61,269 nt of DNA, taken from NCBI RefSeq assembly GCF_000374065.1, contig NZ_KB893253.1:80096-141364 (forward strand), in the 5' to 3' direction. The DNA comes from Spirosoma luteum DSM 19990 (GTDB lineage Bacteria; Bacteroidota; Bacteroidia; Cytophagales; Spirosomataceae). Position 1 is the first letter of the stretch, and each line of letters opens with the position of its first letter. Position numbers and translations under genes: made by a program. Below the pieces are notes generated by a model. That model did no database searches, was not told the origin of the DNA, and saw nothing but the letters and a program-made list of their open reading frames with translations. Positions 18,968 through 27,412 of this stretch are shown here, piece after piece.

Positions 18968-19129
18968 ATGCAAAAAAAGACACAAGTACAACCACTTCTA
19001 AAATTTAATGAGACGGCAATACTGCCTACGCTAACCTTATCGCTACTATTAAGTTTACTGGCCATGCCGGCCTTTGTCCAGCCTGCTGACAGTGCAACTA
19101 CACATACTTATACCCTGATGTTACGCTGA
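18968..19129 (+). pseudogene. Truncated secreted-protein gene (signal peptide only)
   Basis: From ATG 18968 the 53-aa product is almost only a signal-peptide-like N-terminus (LPTLTLSLLLSLLAMPAFVQP) followed by 18 residues and a stop. The stop falls within the tail of a reversed transposase remnant starting at 19121, so the original gene probably continued and was cut by a mobile-element insertion. The family of the lost gene cannot be recognised. Confidence 0.35.
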
Positions 19130-19303
19130 CCCCATTTCAGGATGTTGGCTGAGTTGATTCTTCAAAACGGTTAGTTCAGTAAAAGCTACTTGCATGGCTT
19201 TCAGATACAACCGGCTTTTCAAGGCAAAATGATTGGTATGTTGGTTTGGGCGCAGACGCTCTAACTTAACATAAGCGCAGATGATGGCAAATAAATGGTT
19301 ACT
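19121..19303 (-). pseudogene. Transposase C-terminal remnant
   Basis: On the minus strand an open stretch of about 60 codons, with no start, reads FAIICAYVKLERLRPNQHTNHFALKSRL and ends MQVAFTELTVLKNQ, a pattern I associate with the C-terminus of IS4-like DDE transposases of Bacteroidota. It is closed upstream by an in-frame stop (19304-19306), so only the tail survives. The family assignment is by memory of such tails and moderately sure at best. Confidence 0.5.
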
Positions 19304-19396
19304 TTATCTAAACCTAACCAACAGATAAGGGACTGCCAAAGCGGGTGGGTAAAGATGTCTCCACTTCCCAGGTTCGTCAACCTCTTCAGCTCTAGC

Positions 19397-20422
19397 TTAG
19401 CGAATCAGGACTGATTCGTACCTGACCAAATCTTTGATGAACTCCCCCGTACCTTTAACCACGGCGCGAAGGGGGTCGTCGGCAACTTGAACCGGCAATT
19501 GGGTTTTAACTGCCAAGCGCTCACCCAACCCATGTAACAGCGCTCCGCCACCCGTCAGATGGATACCATTCGTGTAAATATCGGCCGATAATTCGGGGGG
19601 CGCCATTTCCAGCACTTTCAGGGTAGCTTCCTCAATCTTGGCAATCGATCGGTCGAGGCAGTAGGCGATTTCCCCGTACGTTACTTTAATTTCTTTGGGG
19701 ATACCCGTCATCAGATCACGACCCCGAATCTCATAATCCGCCGGAGGACGAACCAGCTCAGGTAAAGCCGAACCGATGTGCATTTTTATTTCCTCTCCCG
19801 ACCGCTCGCCAATCAGCAGATTGTGTTCCCGACGCATATAATCGACGATGTCACGGGTAAAGACATCCCCCGCAATGCGGATGGATTGTTCACAGACGAT
19901 GCCCGACAGGGCAATCACCGCAATTTCGGTAGTGCCCCCACCAATGTCAATGATCATCGTGCCATTGGGCTGAGTGATGTCAATGCCGATACCCACGGCG
20001 GCAGCCAGGGGTTCATAGACCATATAGACCTCTTTGGCCCCGGCGTGTTCACAGGAATCCTTGACCGCTCGTTTCTCCACCTCGGTGATTCCCGATGGAA
20101 CGCAGACCACCATCCGGTGAGAGGCCGCGAATAATTTGCGTTCTGTGGCGATCAACTTTACGAATCCCCGGATCATTAATTCGGCGGCTGTAAAGTCGGC
20201 GATGACGCCATCTTTAAGTGGGCGGATGGTTTTGATGTTCTCGTTAGTCTTCCCATGCATTTGCATGGCCTGATGGCCAATGGCCAGTACTTTACCTGTG
20301 CTTTTGTCAATGGCGATAATGGATGGCTGATCAACCACGATGTGGTCGTTATGCATGATCAATGTATTGGCGGTACCCAGGTCAATAGCAATGTCACTGG
20401 TTAAAAAACTAAAGAGTCCCAT
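19397..20422 (-). CDS. mreB: MreB-like rod-shape actin homologue
   Basis: 341 aa, typical MreB length. Actin-fold nucleotide motifs are intact: phosphate 1 (AIDLGTANTLIM), connect 1 (KDGVIADFTAAELMI), phosphate 2 (MIIDIGGGTTEIAVI) and adenosine motif (HLTGGGALLHGL). The protein polymerises under the inner membrane and guides elongasome cell-wall synthesis. No mreC, mreD, pbp2 or rodA lies nearby. The canonical Bacteroidota locus is mreBCD, so this may be a second, stand-alone paralogue. Its placement between IS debris and an IS630 element fits a moved or duplicated copy. Confidence 0.9.
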   Translation of the reverse strand: MGLFSFLTSDIAIDLGTANTLIMHNDHIVVDQPSIIAIDKSTGKVLAIGHQAMQMHGKTNENIKTIRPLKDGVIADFTAAELMIRGFVKLIATERKLFAASHRMVVCVPSGITEVEKRAVKDSCEHAGAKEVYMVYEPLAAAVGIGIDITQPNGTMIIDIGGGTTEIAVIALSGIVCEQSIRIAGDVFTRDIVDYMRREHNLLIGERSGEEIKMHIGSALPELVRPPADYEIRGRDLMTGIPKEIKVTYGEIAYCLDRSIAKIEEATLKVLEMAPPELSADIYTNGIHLTGGGALLHGLGERLAVKTQLPVQVADDPLRAVVKGTGEFIKDLVRYESVLIR

Positions 20423-20753
20423 ATAATTGTAACGCCTAATGGAGCAGAAGCCATACTGGTAGAGCGAAAGGTTTTAAGTAAATCGACCAGGAGGGATAGG
20501 TAGGCACGTTTTAATGAATGACTTGTGAGCATGTCTTGTCCGGAAATCATTCGGACATTTTATTGAACGATTTTCAGTGATAGCCGGTGCTAACACAACC
20601 CATTCATCGATAGTTACATAGCTAGTTCATTAAATAGTATTCATTATCCATTTATTGATCGGAAACAGCCGGTTGAGTAGGAGAGGAACCTGTACCGATA
20701 TAAACACGTAAGTGGCGTAAAGAAAACGCGACAAAACCTCTACCAGAAGTCTA
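20423..20753. other. Intergenic region upstream of mreB-like gene
   Basis: 331 bases, AT-rich, presumably including the promoter of the minus-strand mreB. It contains TGTCTTGTCCGGAAAT at 20532-20547, very close to the terminal sequence of the IS3 element at 37510, and within it TGTCCG...CGGACA (20539-20559), a small inverted repeat. No gene is supported; a minus ORF at 20630-20854 runs into the IS630 end and is not credible. Confidence 0.45.
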
Positions 20754-21233
20754 CTAAGTACAATCAAGAAAGACCTGTCGGGTTGCTCCGATGATTGATA
20801 GCACTTTTTCAGGTGCTTGATTATAGCGGGCAAAGAAGTTATTGGTCGCTTCAATCAGCTTTTTGATGGATTCGAATAACTCACAATGCGTCACCTCGCG
20901 TCGCCAGTGTCGCCACAACATCTCAATGGGATTGAGCCAGGGACTGTAAGTGGGCAGATACAGCAAGACTAACCGGCCAGCGGCTCCTCGTACTACGGCA
21001 TCTATTTCTCCGCCACTATGGGTATCGGCGTTGTCCCAAGCCACGTAAATGGTTTGCACTGGGTGCCTCAGCAGAAGCTGCTCAAGAAGCTCCGTAATCT
21101 GTTCGCGTCGTTTTCGTTTACGAACAATAACCACCGTTTCGCCTGTATGATAGTTGACCGCCCCGATGCCGAATCGTTTGTTGGTTTGTCCCGGCGTGGG
21201 AATCATTACCTGCCGACCTACGGGGCTCCACAT
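20754..21233 (-). CDS. IS630 transposase, catalytic (DDE) frame
   Basis: The ATG at 21233 is internal. The frame is open upstream to the A7 tract near 21331 and includes YYADEFNLSWQPTLRAMWSP, where the first catalytic Asp lies. The remainder has VAWDNADTHSGGEID (second Asp) and YLPTYSPWLNPIEMLW (catalytic Glu), the IS630/Tc1-mariner signature. The stop codon TAG lies inside the left terminal repeat. The element appears intact and possibly active. Confidence 0.85.
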   Translation of the reverse strand: MWSPVGRQVMIPTPGQTNKRFGIGAVNYHTGETVVIVRKRKRREQITELLEQLLLRHPVQTIYVAWDNADTHSGGEIDAVVRGAAGRLVLLYLPTYSPWLNPIEMLWRHWRREVTHCELFESIKKLIEATNNFFARYNQAPEKVLSIIGATRQVFLDCT

Positions 21234-21298
21234 CGCTCTAAGGGTCGGTTGCCAACTCAGATTAAACTCGTCAGCATAGTAAAAAACCGCATTAGCTT

Positions 21299-21826
21299 CT
21301 AACTGATCTCTTTTGATCTCAATCTCCTTTTTTTAAGTAGGTACTCTGGATCAGGGCTGCTGATTTTATGTTGGGGCCGGGATAAGACAATCTCCATGGC
21401 TTTTAGTTGAAGACGCACACCCTCTTCCGATAGGCGCACACCCGTTTGCTCGGCTAAATAATCGGCCAGCCGAGCCAGCGTCCACAGCGAAAATTCCAGG
21501 CCTAAACTGCGGGGACGTTGGCGTACACTGCTGAGTAGTTGTTGACGATAAGCCTGACTAACTTTGGAAGGCTTCCCACTTTTGGGTGCATCATGCAGGC
21601 CAGTAATCCCTTCGGCTTGATAGCGTTTGAGCCAACGTTGAACCGTGCGTTCACTTTCGCGAACAATCAGGGCGATCTGGGGAGCTTTTAAGGCTTGCTC
21701 GGCTGAAAGCAAAATCATTTGGGCACGAGTACGGATACGTGGGAGCTTAGTGGTTTGATACAAATCCACTAGCTCCTGATGAGCCGACGGGGGTAGGTTA
21801 TCGATTTGGAGTGCTCGCATATCCAA
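21299..21826 (-). CDS. IS630 transposase, N-terminal frame
   Basis: 175 aa. Contains a helix-turn-helix (APQIALIVRESERTVQRWLKRYQAEGITGLHD) and the linker region (SKVSQAYRQQLLSSV) of IS630 transposases. The zero frame ends 21 nt after the A7 tract at 21328-21334. A -1 shift there joins it to the catalytic frame with good continuity (KKKEIEIKRDQLEANAVFYY), so the active enzyme is expected to be a frameshift fusion. Confidence 0.85.
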   Translation of the reverse strand: MDMRALQIDNLPPSAHQELVDLYQTTKLPRIRTRAQMILLSAEQALKAPQIALIVRESERTVQRWLKRYQAEGITGLHDAPKSGKPSKVSQAYRQQLLSSVRQRPRSLGLEFSLWTLARLADYLAEQTGVRLSEEGVRLQLKAMEIVLSRPQHKISSPDPEYLLKKRRLRSKEIS

Positions 21827-21939
21827 AGATAAGCCAATCTGGTGTCCGACAAGTCTTTTTTGAATATACTTAGGGGGGTATTGAACTGTCTACCGCCTAA
21901 AGAAAACTGAGCACCGCTGTACAGCTATAATCACTTCAT

Positions 21940-22452
21940 TTACCGCCCGGCTTCCTTATACCACTTCGGCGCATCGAGTGGCAGTCTCCGCCCATCGAAG
22001 GGCGTTTTGATAGGGCCGTAATATTTGGTCAGGTACGTCAATACGGCGGGTTCAGTGTCGCCAAGGTCCCAGAGTTTCTGCGTCCGCTGCATCCAGCGAA
22101 TCCGCTCGACCCACTTCTCCCGGTCGAAGTGGCTTTGCAGAATCAGCTTGCTGGAGTGGCAAACAGTGCATTGGCCTTTCACCAGCATCAGGTTCTTATC
22201 CAGGGCCAGCCCCGTTTCGGAGTCAACCTGTACGCCATCGGGGTGAACAGACACAGCACCATCTTTGGCTACAGCCGACGACTTAGCTTTTACTGCCTTC
22301 CCGGCTGGCGAACGGTGGACTGGCACCGTTGTGGCTGTCGGTTTTGACGGCCCTTTTTTAGCGGGCATGGGCTGCTGCGTTATCCACGCACAGAGCAGCC
22401 AGATGCATAGGCTGCCTATCAGCCACTGGTATTTTTTTTGTCTCGTAGTCAT
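21940..22452 (-). CDS. Monohaem cytochrome c, sulfite dehydrogenase subunit
   Basis: 170 aa with one N-terminal membrane anchor or signal (WLIGSLCIWLLCAW), a low-complexity linker of about 60 residues, and one haem site CTVCH at residues 95-99 (VKGQCTVCHSSKLILQSHFDREKW), plus RWMQRTQKLWDLG with the probable Met ligand. It lies 53 bp downstream of the sulfite dehydrogenase catalytic gene on the same strand, so it most likely takes electrons from that enzyme as SorB does. It is longer than typical SorB because of the linker. Confidence 0.8.
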   Translation of the reverse strand: MTTRQKKYQWLIGSLCIWLLCAWITQQPMPAKKGPSKPTATTVPVHRSPAGKAVKAKSSAVAKDGAVSVHPDGVQVDSETGLALDKNLMLVKGQCTVCHSSKLILQSHFDREKWVERIRWMQRTQKLWDLGDTEPAVLTYLTKYYGPIKTPFDGRRLPLDAPKWYKEAGR

Positions 22453-22505
22453 GATTTCTGTGTTCGATTTATCCCACTCTTCCCACTCCTCCTTTATTCC
22501 CGTTC

Positions 22506-23744
22506 TTACACTACTTTGAGTGCAATCCGATGACAGGCATTATTAATGTAACCTTCGGGATTCCACTGCGGCATCACCATCGGCTGCGCCACGCCCGCGT
22601 CGTCGGTAGCCCGCGCCCAGACCTCATAATACCCCTGAATGGGCATTTTTACCTCAGCGGTCCAGTGTTGCCAGGCCAGCCGGTTTTTTGGGGCTTTCAA
22701 GGCCGCTTTCTGCCAGGTCTGGCCAAAATCAATTGACACGTGTAGTTCTTTCACCGTTCGGTCGCCCGCCCAGGCATGACCGCGCAACGCCAGCGGTTGG
22801 CCCATCGGCAGTTCCAGCCCCGTTTTGGGCGAGGTAATTACCGACTTCACCGGCATCGACTCGATGATTTTGAAGTCGCTATCGGGTGGATCAACGCCGG
22901 GCACGACCGGGTGAATGGGGATGCGGTAACTTTTACCCGTCATTTTAGCCCCGTCGTGGACTTTATCGCGAATGGCAATCGTGTGCAGCCACTTCCCCGA
23001 TACCGACGCGGGCCAGCCGCCAATGACCAGCCTTAGCGGGTAGCCGTGCACCAGTGGAATATCCTGCCCGTTCATAGCCCAAGCAATCATCGTTTCCTCT
23101 TCGAGGGCTTTGGCGATGGGAACACCCCGCGAGATGACCGGCTGTTTCGGGTCGCGGCTCAGGTGCAGGTCCTGCCCGTAGTAGCCGATATAAACCGCAT
23201 TATCTTTCAAACCCACATCGGCCAGCAAATCTTTAAGCCGGATACCAGTCCACTCGGCGCAACTGACTCCGCCTTCGGTCCACTGGTTACCCGCTGTTTT
23301 GGGGAAGTACCCCGCCCGGCCGTTTCCTCCGCACTCGACCACCAGTTGGTAGGTGTAGGGCTTGAATTTGGTTTTAAGGTCGTTGAGGGTGTAGGTTTTG
23401 GGCGCGTTCACCGATTCGCCGTTGATGGTCAGTGTCCAGTTGGCCACGTCGATGGTTTCGGGGATCAGGCCATTGTTGCGGATAAACATCTTGTCGGCGG
23501 GTGTCACGGCATCGTCGAGCAGATAAGCCGGGGTCTCCACGTTCCAGGGTTTGTCATTCAGCACGACTAAGTTCTTGTTTTTAGTCGCCATTGGGTCGAG
23601 CGGGTCGAAGGCCAGCGGCAGGTACTGTTTGGGGAGCCGGTCGGCAAAGGCGATGTTGGTACCCAGCAGGGCGGTCAGGGTCGTGAGCGAACCGGCTTTT
23701 AGGAAACCCCGCCGGTCGAAAAGATTGGCTGCGTCGTTTTTCAT
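22506..23744 (-). CDS. Sulfite dehydrogenase, molybdopterin subunit (SorA-like)
   Basis: 412 aa. A Tat signal (DRRGFLKAG at residues 10-18) directs export of the folded cofactor-bearing enzyme. The molybdenum-coordinating cysteine is Cys138 in VVECGGNGRAGYF. The oxidoreductase molybdopterin domain is followed by a Mo-co dimerisation domain (about 290-412; HAWAGDRTVKELHVSIDFGQTW). Sulfite oxidase-family enzymes oxidise sulfite to sulfate. The adjacent cytochrome gene and YeiH-type exporter support this substrate. Unlike animal sulfite oxidase there is no haem b domain. Confidence 0.9.
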   Translation of the reverse strand: MKNDAANLFDRRGFLKAGSLTTLTALLGTNIAFADRLPKQYLPLAFDPLDPMATKNKNLVVLNDKPWNVETPAYLLDDAVTPADKMFIRNNGLIPETIDVANWTLTINGESVNAPKTYTLNDLKTKFKPYTYQLVVECGGNGRAGYFPKTAGNQWTEGGVSCAEWTGIRLKDLLADVGLKDNAVYIGYYGQDLHLSRDPKQPVISRGVPIAKALEEETMIAWAMNGQDIPLVHGYPLRLVIGGWPASVSGKWLHTIAIRDKVHDGAKMTGKSYRIPIHPVVPGVDPPDSDFKIIESMPVKSVITSPKTGLELPMGQPLALRGHAWAGDRTVKELHVSIDFGQTWQKAALKAPKNRLAWQHWTAEVKMPIQGYYEVWARATDDAGVAQPMVMPQWNPEGYINNACHRIALKVV

Positions 23745-23789
23745 GGGATCAAAAGCGTCAGTAAAAGTGATTTTGTTTAGTTGATTGAA

Positions 23790-24773
23790 CTATACATGCA
23801 GGATAGCATAGAGTGATACAGTGGAGATCAGTATCCACAAAACGACGCCCTGCACCATTGGTTTCCAGCCCACCGCGCGGATAACTTTACCCGATAGCCC
23901 GGCCCCAATCAGAAACAGCGTCAGCGTCAGGCCAACGTGGGCCAGGTGCACCAGCACCCCGGCGACCGGCTCAATAGCGGGCAGGTAGGTATGGGCGATC
24001 ATGGCCAGAATAAACAGACCGATGAAGTACGGAATGCTGATGTTACGGTTGCCCGTTCTGAACATAGCTGCCGTGCCAAGAGCGACCGGAATGATCCAGA
24101 GGGCGCGGGCCAGTTTCACGGTTGTAGCCAACTGCAAGGCGTCCGGGCCAAATTTAGCGGCTGCGCCCACCACCGAACTCGTATCGTGAATGGCCAGCGC
24201 GCACCACAGTCCGAACTGAGCGGGCGTCAGGTGCAACCATTGGCCAATGAGCGGAAAGACGATCAGTGCGACGGAGTTCAGGATAAAAATGGTACCGAGG
24301 GAGACGGACAGTTGCTTTTCTTCGGCCCGCATCACGGGCGATAAGGCCGCAATAGCGCTCCCTCCGCAGATGGCCGTACCGGCTGCAATCAGGTGAGCCG
24401 TAACCCGGTCGATCTTCAGCCATTTGCCCAGCAGAATACCCACCGTCAGCGTCCCGGCAATGGACACGACCGTAAACAGTACGCCTTCTTTCCCCGCCTG
24501 CACCGCACTGTGTATGTTCATACCGAAGCCCAGCCCGACCACCGACGCCTGTAACAGCCAGTGCGTGGCTTTATGATTGAGGTGCAGGAATGGATGGCCG
24601 ACAAACTGCGCCATCAGCAGCCCCAGCAACAAGGCCAGCGGGGGCGACACAATCGGGGTCAGGCAAAGCACCAGCGCGGCCCCGAAAATTAGCTCGCGGG
24701 TGGTGAAGGTGTGCGTGCGCAGGGTGTCGATATACTTGAGGAAAGGGGGTCGGGGCGTTGTTGTCGGATTCAT
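23790..24773 (-). CDS. yeiH: YeiH family putative sulfate/sulfite-related exporter
   Basis: 327 aa, about ten TM helices, with the family features GFGMNIHSAVQAG, AAGTAICGGSAIAALSPVM and AIHDTSSVVGAA. The family is UPF0324 (putative sulfate exporter, YeiH/TauZ). It lies 45 bp after (downstream of sorA on the genome but upstream in transcription) the sulfite dehydrogenase and 75 bp from a LysR gene, like the enteric yeiE-yeiH pair. In this cluster it probably removes sulfate or sulfite-derived anions. The transported substrate is inferred, not shown. Confidence 0.85.
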   Translation of the reverse strand: MNPTTTPRPPFLKYIDTLRTHTFTTRELIFGAALVLCLTPIVSPPLALLLGLLMAQFVGHPFLHLNHKATHWLLQASVVGLGFGMNIHSAVQAGKEGVLFTVVSIAGTLTVGILLGKWLKIDRVTAHLIAAGTAICGGSAIAALSPVMRAEEKQLSVSLGTIFILNSVALIVFPLIGQWLHLTPAQFGLWCALAIHDTSSVVGAAAKFGPDALQLATTVKLARALWIIPVALGTAAMFRTGNRNISIPYFIGLFILAMIAHTYLPAIEPVAGVLVHLAHVGLTLTLFLIGAGLSGKVIRAVGWKPMVQGVVLWILISTVSLYAILHV

Positions 24774-24848
24774 AACCGGTTGCTTTAATGATAGACTAAA
24801 GGTACCCTACCGACGGGCACGGGGCCAATCATCCCTGCTCATGGGTTA

Positions 24849-25745
24849 TTACGTCCGGTTATAGTGATGGCGTGTAAAGCGCATGAATGTATCGGCCAGC
24901 CCCTCGCTTACCCCCTGCAACTGAATGGCGTAAAAATCGCGCTGTATCGCCAGACCGGCCACATCCAGCACTCGCAATGTACCCGATTTGAGTTCATTCT
25001 GCACCGCAAAAATGGACACAAAGGCCATGCTCTTTGAACTGCCCAGATACGATTTGATTCCTTCGGTGCTGCCCAGCTGCATACCGACGGTGAGGTCGGT
25101 CAGGCGCAGCCCCGCCTTGCGCAGGGCGTGTTCGACTACTTCGAGTGAGCCAGAACCGCGTTCGCGCAGCACCAGCGGAATGGTTTTCAACTCATCCAGC
25201 GTCAGCTCATCCCGCCCGGCCAACGGGTGGTCGTCCCGGCAAACCAGTACCAGTTCGTCTTTGACAAAGGGCGTATAGCGAACATCGCTGTGGTGGGTGC
25301 GGCCTTCCACTAAGCCCAGATCGATGTCGTTGCCCAGCAGGGCCTGTTCGATCTGTTCGGTGTTGCCGCTGAGCAGGGATAGCTTCACCTCGGGCGTGTG
25401 CTCCTGAAAGCGGGCCAGTACCGCCGGAATGACGTACTGGGCAATGGTCGAACTGGCCCCCAGCCGCAGCTGTCCGCCTACCCGGCCCTTGAGTGTATTC
25501 ATGTCGAATTCGGCCTGCTGGTAAATCGCAATGATTCCTTCAGCGTGGCGAAACAGCACCTGACCGGCCCTAGTAAGACTAACCTGGTTACCCCGCCGGT
25601 CGAAAAGGGCCGTGCCAAACTGGCTTTCGAGTTCCTGAATGTGTTTGGTAATGGCGGGCTGGGTCACGAATAGGTCGGCGGCTGCTTTGGTGAAACTGAG
25701 CCGTTTGGCCACCGTGTAAAAGACATTCAGGCGAAAATCGAGCAT
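24849..25745 (-). CDS. LysR-type regulator (YeiE/CysB-like)
   Basis: 298 aa from ATG 25745 (MLDFRLNVFYTVAKRLSFTKAAADLF), the canonical LysR start; the TTG at 25784 would add 13 residues. An N-terminal winged HTH is followed by a periplasmic-binding-like effector domain (LRLGASSTIAQYVIPAVLARF). It directly precedes yeiH on the same strand; in enterics the LysR regulator YeiE is paired with yeiH. It probably controls the sulfite dehydrogenase genes in response to a sulfur anion. The effector cannot be read from the sequence. Confidence 0.85.
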   Translation of the reverse strand: MLDFRLNVFYTVAKRLSFTKAAADLFVTQPAITKHIQELESQFGTALFDRRGNQVSLTRAGQVLFRHAEGIIAIYQQAEFDMNTLKGRVGGQLRLGASSTIAQYVIPAVLARFQEHTPEVKLSLLSGNTEQIEQALLGNDIDLGLVEGRTHHSDVRYTPFVKDELVLVCRDDHPLAGRDELTLDELKTIPLVLRERGSGSLEVVEHALRKAGLRLTDLTVGMQLGSTEGIKSYLGSSKSMAFVSIFAVQNELKSGTLRVLDVAGLAIQRDFYAIQLQGVSEGLADTFMRFTRHHYNRT

Positions 25746-25838
25746 AGAACGATAGGAGTGAACGGCTAAAAATGAATTGGTCAAACCGGGAAGAAGGTGT
25801 TTTACAGTGTCGGGGTTAACTCACCTTTTCAATAACCA

Positions 25839-27293
25839 TCAGGGCGTACTCAGAACCACGGCACCGGCCGGATTTTTATCGCCCTGCAGCACCACCAAGA
25901 ACCGCCCCGCCAGCCGCAGTTTAATCTGGTAGTACGCATTGATTTCCACCGCGCCTTTGTCATCCGTTTTAAACGCTACCACCGCTTCGGGGTTGACCGC
26001 CATGCTTTTCTGGTCGGACAGGTAGAGCGTGTATGCTGTGTCGGGCGTCAGCTTTTTGAGGGCCAGAACCAGCTCGTCGATCCCCCCGATGGTGCGCACG
26101 GTAGCCCCGCCCCCGACGCCCGGAACGGGTGGCGTCCCGTTGGGCGTCAGCCGCACGTTTACCGGTGTGGTTGGTACGAAAGCCTCCAGATTGGCTAGCC
26201 CGGTCGATCCGTCGGGTATCGCCCGGACGGCATACACCAGTGCCTGCGGGGCCTGCCCGCCCGGTATCTGCCGAATTTTGGTGTTGGTCTTCGTATCAAT
26301 GACATCAACCGCGTCGCCGTTCTCCAGCCCTACGTACAGTTTACTGCCGTCGCCCGAGGGCCATATCCCGTGGGGATTCGGGCCGACCGGAATCGTGGCC
26401 ACCAACTGACGGCTGCGGCTGTAGACTTTCACCACGTTTTCCCCGCCCACCGTCACGTAGGCAAACGCCCCGGCGGCACTGCCGCTGTAGCGCGAGCCGC
26501 CCTCCGCCCCCGCGAAGTTGACGTGGTTGGTGCCCGGTCCGGTGTCGATGACGCCTTCGGTTTCGTAGGTCTGGGCATTCACCACGCTTACTTTGCCCTC
26601 ATCCTTGTGGGTGAACCAAACCTGCTGCCCGTCGAAGGTGGCCGCGATATTGGGCGAAAAGGGCGTTACGGTTGGAATACGTTTGATAACCTGGTAAGTT
26701 TTGGTGTCGACTACGTCCAGTTCGGCGGTGAACGAGTGGTTGACGAAAGCCACCTTACCGTCGGGCCGGAACACGACCATGCCCGGCCCTTTGGCCGTCT
26801 CGATGCGTCGAACCTCCTGCAACTTCTCCACGTCGATAACGGACACGTAGTCCTCCCCCCGCACCGTTAGCCAGAACTGCTTACCGTCGGGCGTGAAAAA
26901 ACCCTCGTGCGGGTTGCGGCCCACGTACACTTTCCCCTTGATTTTGTTGGTCGTCAAATCCACAAAACTGACCGAGTTCGTCAGCGTAGAAACGACGCCT
27001 AAGGTGCGGTTATCCGGAGAGATGCCCAGGCCGTGCACGTTGGCCTCCCGGTCGTAGAGTGGGCTAAAGTCGTTGGGGCGGGCGATGCCAAAGCGAATGA
27101 CCCCCAGGAGTTTGTCAGTCGAGGGATCAAACACCGATACTGTGTTGGAACTCTGGTCGGCGGTGTAGACCCGGTCCTGGCCCGTCACGCCCACCGGACC
27201 CGCATCCGGCGTGGTGACCGGTGTCAGCATGTGATCCTGGCAGGCGGTCAATACGCTCAGGCCAACCGCCATTAGTAGTACTGGAATTTTCAT
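25839..27293 (-). CDS. YVTN-type beta-propeller lipoprotein
   Basis: 484 aa. Lipobox LTAC (residues 15-18). Repeated blades of the YVTN/YncE type (YTADQSSNTVSVFDPSTDKLLGVI, TNSVSFVDLTTNKIKGKVYVGRNPHEG, DYVSVIDVEKLQEVRRI, VYSRSRQLVATIPVGPNPHGIWPSGDGSKLYVG, DAVDVIDTKTNTKIRQI) form a seven-bladed propeller, followed by a C-terminal beta domain of about 110 residues. Such proteins are periplasmic scaffolds or electron-transfer partners, often near cytochromes. Its function here is not known. Confidence 0.8.
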   Translation of the reverse strand: MKIPVLLMAVGLSVLTACQDHMLTPVTTPDAGPVGVTGQDRVYTADQSSNTVSVFDPSTDKLLGVIRFGIARPNDFSPLYDREANVHGLGISPDNRTLGVVSTLTNSVSFVDLTTNKIKGKVYVGRNPHEGFFTPDGKQFWLTVRGEDYVSVIDVEKLQEVRRIETAKGPGMVVFRPDGKVAFVNHSFTAELDVVDTKTYQVIKRIPTVTPFSPNIAATFDGQQVWFTHKDEGKVSVVNAQTYETEGVIDTGPGTNHVNFAGAEGGSRYSGSAAGAFAYVTVGGENVVKVYSRSRQLVATIPVGPNPHGIWPSGDGSKLYVGLENGDAVDVIDTKTNTKIRQIPGGQAPQALVYAVRAIPDGSTGLANLEAFVPTTPVNVRLTPNGTPPVPGVGGGATVRTIGGIDELVLALKKLTPDTAYTLYLSDQKSMAVNPEAVVAFKTDDKGAVEINAYYQIKLRLAGRFLVVLQGDKNPAGAVVLSTP

Positions 27294-27345
27294 GATCTGT
27301 TTTCGTTGAGTGTGATTGCTGTATATGGCTGATTCAGCGCGGTTA

Positions 27346-27401
27346 ATCCATCACAACACCGAACGCCTTGGGTTGGTAACCCATGTGGTGCTGTGATGGA
27401 T
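27346..27401. repeat. Nested long inverted repeat
   Basis: ATCCATCACAACACC (27346-27360) and GGTGCTGTGATGGAT (27387-27401) match at 14 of 15 paired positions. Inside, GGGTTGGTAACCC (27370-27382) forms a second small hairpin. It begins 12 nt after the stop of the repeat lipoprotein and precedes the YVTN gene. No T tract follows, so it may be a processing or stability element rather than a terminator. Confidence 0.65.
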
Positions 27402-27412
27402 CAATCAGTTCA

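Larger units (their letters stand above)
20754..21873 (-). mobile_element. IS630-family insertion sequence, complete
   Basis: About 1.12 kb. Terminal inverted repeats are visible: left end CTAAGTA (20754) followed by TCAAGAAAGACCTGTCGG; right end read on the minus strand CTAAGTA followed by TCAAAAAAGACTTGTCGG (21845-21873). Two overlapping minus-strand frames encode the transposase, joined at a run of seven A. TA-type target duplications could not be confirmed by eye. The size, TIR form and DDE motifs fit IS630. Confidence 0.85.

Noticed and set aside
20630..20854. Minus-strand ORF of 74 aa next to the IS630 element
   Set aside because: It runs through the IS630 terminal repeat and overlaps the transposase in another frame; no family resemblance.
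23046..23570. 174-aa plus ORF opposite the sulfite dehydrogenase gene
   Set aside because: Shadow of a conserved Tat-exported molybdoenzyme gene.
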